Of a DNA stretch of 34,600 bases, positions 32,746-34,600 are shown piece after piece. The notes under the pieces are model-generated. The model worked only from the letters and a program-made list of their open reading frames with translations. It was not told where the DNA came from and searched no databases. This stretch comes from Balneolales bacterium (GTDB lineage Bacteria; Bacteroidota; Rhodothermia; Balneolales; Cyclonatronaceae). Numbering within the stretch: the stretch's first letter is position 1; each line of letters begins with the position of its first letter. The position numbers were made by a program, and so were the translations under genes. The DNA is taken from contig JAFIET010000040.1 of NCBI GenBank assembly GCA_020832405.1, positions 1-34,600 of the forward strand, written 5' to 3'.

Positions 32746-34600
32746 TCAAAACTCGAGTGCGGCCTGTTCTCCGGTACCCGAAGCTGGTTTTGGTCCTGAG
32801 CCGGAAGGCGAACTTCCGCCGTTGTCGTCATCGCCGCCGTTATCGGCCTCGTCATCATCTTTTACCACGCGGGTAACGCCGGAAATGGAATCGCCGTCGC
32901 TGAGGCGCATAATGCGTACCCCCTGCGTATTGCGGCCCATCGAGCGGATGTCTGTGCAGTGCATGCGGATGATCTTTCCTTTTTGGGTGATGATCATCAG
33001 GTCGTCAACATCGCTCACTTCCTTCAGGGCAACCAAATCGCCGGTTTTGGGCGTGCGTTTCAGGGTGATGACCCCTTTGCCGCCCCGGCTTTGCTCGCGG
33101 TAGTCGGTTACGAGGCTGCGCTTGCCGTAGCCGTGCTCAGAAATGGCGAGTACGGTGGCTTCGTTGGTGTTTTGGACCACAACCATATCAACCAGGGCGT
33201 CTTTGTCGCCGTCGAGGGTTATGCCGCGCACGCCGCGGGTATTGCGGCCCATTTCGCGCACGTCAGTTTCCATGAAGCGGATGGCACGTCCGCTGCGGGC
33301 TGCCAGCAGGATGGTGCTGTTGCCGTTGGTGAGGCTTGCACCGAGCAGTTCGTCATCATCATCAATTTTAATTGCGATAATGCCATTCTGCCGCGGACGG
33401 CTGTAGTCGTCGAGCAGGCTCTTTTTCACAATTCCTTTTTTGGTCGCCATGATGATGTAGTGGCTCTTCACGTATTTCTCATCATCCAGGGTTCTGACCG
33501 GCACAAAGGTTTTGATGCTGTCGCCTTTTTCGAGCTGAATCAGATTCACGATGGCACGCCCACGGCTCAGTCGGGTTCCTTCAGGAATTTCATAGACTTT
33601 CAGCCAGTAGCAGTTTCCTTTTTCGGTGAAGAACAGGATGTAGTTATGGTTGGTGGCCACAAACAGATGTTCCACATATTCTTCATCTTTGGTTGAGGCG
33701 CCCTTCATTCCGGTACCGCCCCGTTTCTGCCGGCGGAAGCCGCTCACCGGCGTGCGCTTGATGTAGCCTGTGTTGGAAATGGTAACGACCACATCCTCAT
33801 CGGCAATCATATCCTCAATGCTGAAATCATCGGCAGAGTACACGATTTTGGTACGGCGCTCATCGCCGTAGCGGTCGCGGATTTCATCCAGCTCTTTTTT
33901 GATGATTTCTTTCTGCGCATCGGTGCTGCCGAGAATGCGGCGGAATTCGCCGATCTGCCCGATAATGTCGCGGTACTCGGCGTCAATCTTGTCACGCTCG
34001 AGGGCCGTAAGTTTCTGCAGACGCATGTCGAGGATGGCTTTGGCCTGCAAGTCGGTAAGGGCGAATTTGCGGCGAAGCTGATCGTTGGCTTCCGGTACGT
34101 TTTTGGACGCGCGGATGGTCGCAATTACTTCATCGAGGTTATCCACCCCGATTTTGAGGCCTTCCAGGATGTGAGCACGGGCTTCGGCCTGATCCAAGTC
34201 GTAAATGGTACGACGGATGATGACCTCAAGGCGGTGATTCACAAAATGCTTGATCAGGTCTTTGATGTGCATCACCTGCGGGCGCCCTTTCACGAGCGCG
34301 AGGTTAATAACCCCGAAAGTGTGCTGCATCTGCGTGTACTTGTACAGCTGATTGAGCACTACGCTTGCAATGGCGCCGCGCTTGAGCATAATCACGATGC
34401 GCATGCCGTCACGGTCTGATTCATCGCGCACATCCGAGATTTCGGTGATCTTATCGGTATGCACGAGCTCAGCGATTTTCTGAATCAGCGTGGCTTTGTT
34501 TACCTGATACGGAATTTCGTTTACGATAATCTGCTCACGGCTGCCGCGCAGCTCTTCTACCGTTGCCAGCGCGCGCATCACAACGCGGCCGCGGCCGGTC
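32746..34600 (-). CDS. gyrA: DNA gyrase subunit A, C-terminal part (5' end outside the window)
   Basis: About 618 residues are present. The frame stays open to the right edge (TGRGRVVMRALATVEEL), so the N-terminal winged helix and catalytic tyrosine are not visible. What is seen is the tower and coiled-coil region (GLKIGVDNLDEVIATIRAS, LTDLQAKAILDMRLQKLT) and the complete C-terminal DNA-wrapping beta-pinwheel. The pinwheel carries a GyrA-box-like QKRGGTG and a second copy QSRGGKG, plus repeated ISNTGYIKR, TEKGNCYWL and TKKGIVKKS blades. The GyrA boxes and the six-blade pattern argue for gyrA over parC. The last 35 or so residues form an acidic, Gly/Ser/Asp-rich tail ending GEQAALEF, a common feature of gyrase A outside gamma-proteobacteria. 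A strong terminator follows. Confidence 0.95.
   Translation of the reverse strand, partial: TGRGRVVMRALATVEELRGSREQIIVNEIPYQVNKATLIQKIAELVHTDKITEISDVRDESDRDGMRIVIMLKRGAIASVVLNQLYKYTQMQHTFGVINLALVKGRPQVMHIKDLIKHFVNHRLEVIIRRTIYDLDQAEARAHILEGLKIGVDNLDEVIATIRASKNVPEANDQLRRKFALTDLQAKAILDMRLQKLTALERDKIDAEYRDIIGQIGEFRRILGSTDAQKEIIKKELDEIRDRYGDERRTKIVYSADDFSIEDMIADEDVVVTISNTGYIKRTPVSGFRRQKRGGTGMKGASTKDEEYVEHLFVATNHNYILFFTEKGNCYWLKVYEIPEGTRLSRGRAIVNLIQLEKGDSIKTFVPVRTLDDEKYVKSHYIIMATKKGIVKKSLLDDYSRPRQNGIIAIKIDDDDELLGASLTNGNSTILLAARSGRAIRFMETDVREMGRNTRGVRGITLDGDKDALVDMVVVQNTNEATVLAISEHGYGKRSLVTDYREQSRGGKGVITLKRTPKTGDLVALKEVSDVDDLMIITQKGKIIRMHCTDIRSMGRNTQGVRIMRLSDGDSISGVTRVVKDDDEADNGGDDDNGGSSPSGSGPKPASGTGEQAALEF

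Noticed and set aside
32746-34600. Possible topoisomerase IV subunit parC instead of gyrA
   Set aside because: Two GyrA-box-like motifs (QKRGGTG, QSRGGKG) and the full six-blade C-terminal domain favour gyrase.
1-34600. CRISPR arrays, insertion sequences and prophage genes
   Set aside because: No regularly spaced repeats, no intact transposase with terminal inverted repeats, and no phage structural genes were seen.

Overview
The window looks chromosomal and comes from a bacterium of the Bacteroidota/Balneolota/Rhodothermota (FCB) group; I favour a Balneolota-like organism. Three things point there. Several candidate promoters carry the TAnnTTTG -7 box typical of that group (17952-17959, 20858-20865, 2686-2693, 11723-11730). 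The lipoprotein at 27056-27625 has a Cys-Ser-Glu-Glu start to its mature part. The adenylate kinase is of the short-lid type. Most of the window is GC-rich housekeeping DNA, with a visibly more AT-rich defence segment at the left. The placement is inferred from gene style, not from a phylogeny.

Left part (1-6.7 kb, all minus strand): a type IIG restriction-modification protein (1238 aa), then an AbiE-type toxin-antitoxin pair (antitoxin overlapping toxin by 4 nt) whose promoter sits inside a perfect 16-bp inverted repeat, then an aldo/keto reductase. The recognition-domain part of the restriction enzyme is much more AT-rich than the rest of the same gene.

6.7-11.7 kb: a membrane-anchored DUF885 metallopeptidase-like protein flanked by two copies of a roughly 44-bp direct repeat, a Rof-like Rho-binding antiterminator, a YfcC-family carrier, a lone HigA-type antitoxin and a 54-aa membrane peptide.

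11.8-15.2 kb: dnaX-ybaB-recR, the classic replication/repair order, followed by a small membrane protein. DnaX lacks the four-cysteine zinc module of most relatives. 15.4-19.1 kb: a sugar porter, a phasin, a PhaR-type regulator with an array of palindromes over its own promoter, and an MscS channel. 19.3-25.5 kb: adk, hslO (Hsp33), a candidate structured RNA, a divergent THUMP methyltransferase whose catalytic motifs have decayed, recJ, dps and tRNA-Pro(GGG).

25.5-34.6 kb: a REP/Y1-transposase-like protein without the HUH histidines, a divergent WbqC-family protein, an NTF2-like lipoprotein, a 1587-aa multi-PAS hybrid histidine kinase, and the 3' part of gyrA running off the right edge.

I found no complete new multi-gene system that I could defend. 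The most promising leads are the HUH-less transposase-like protein, the PhaR operator array, the candidate structured RNA at 21073-21272, the motif-poor THUMP methyltransferase and the compositional mosaic in the type IIG enzyme.
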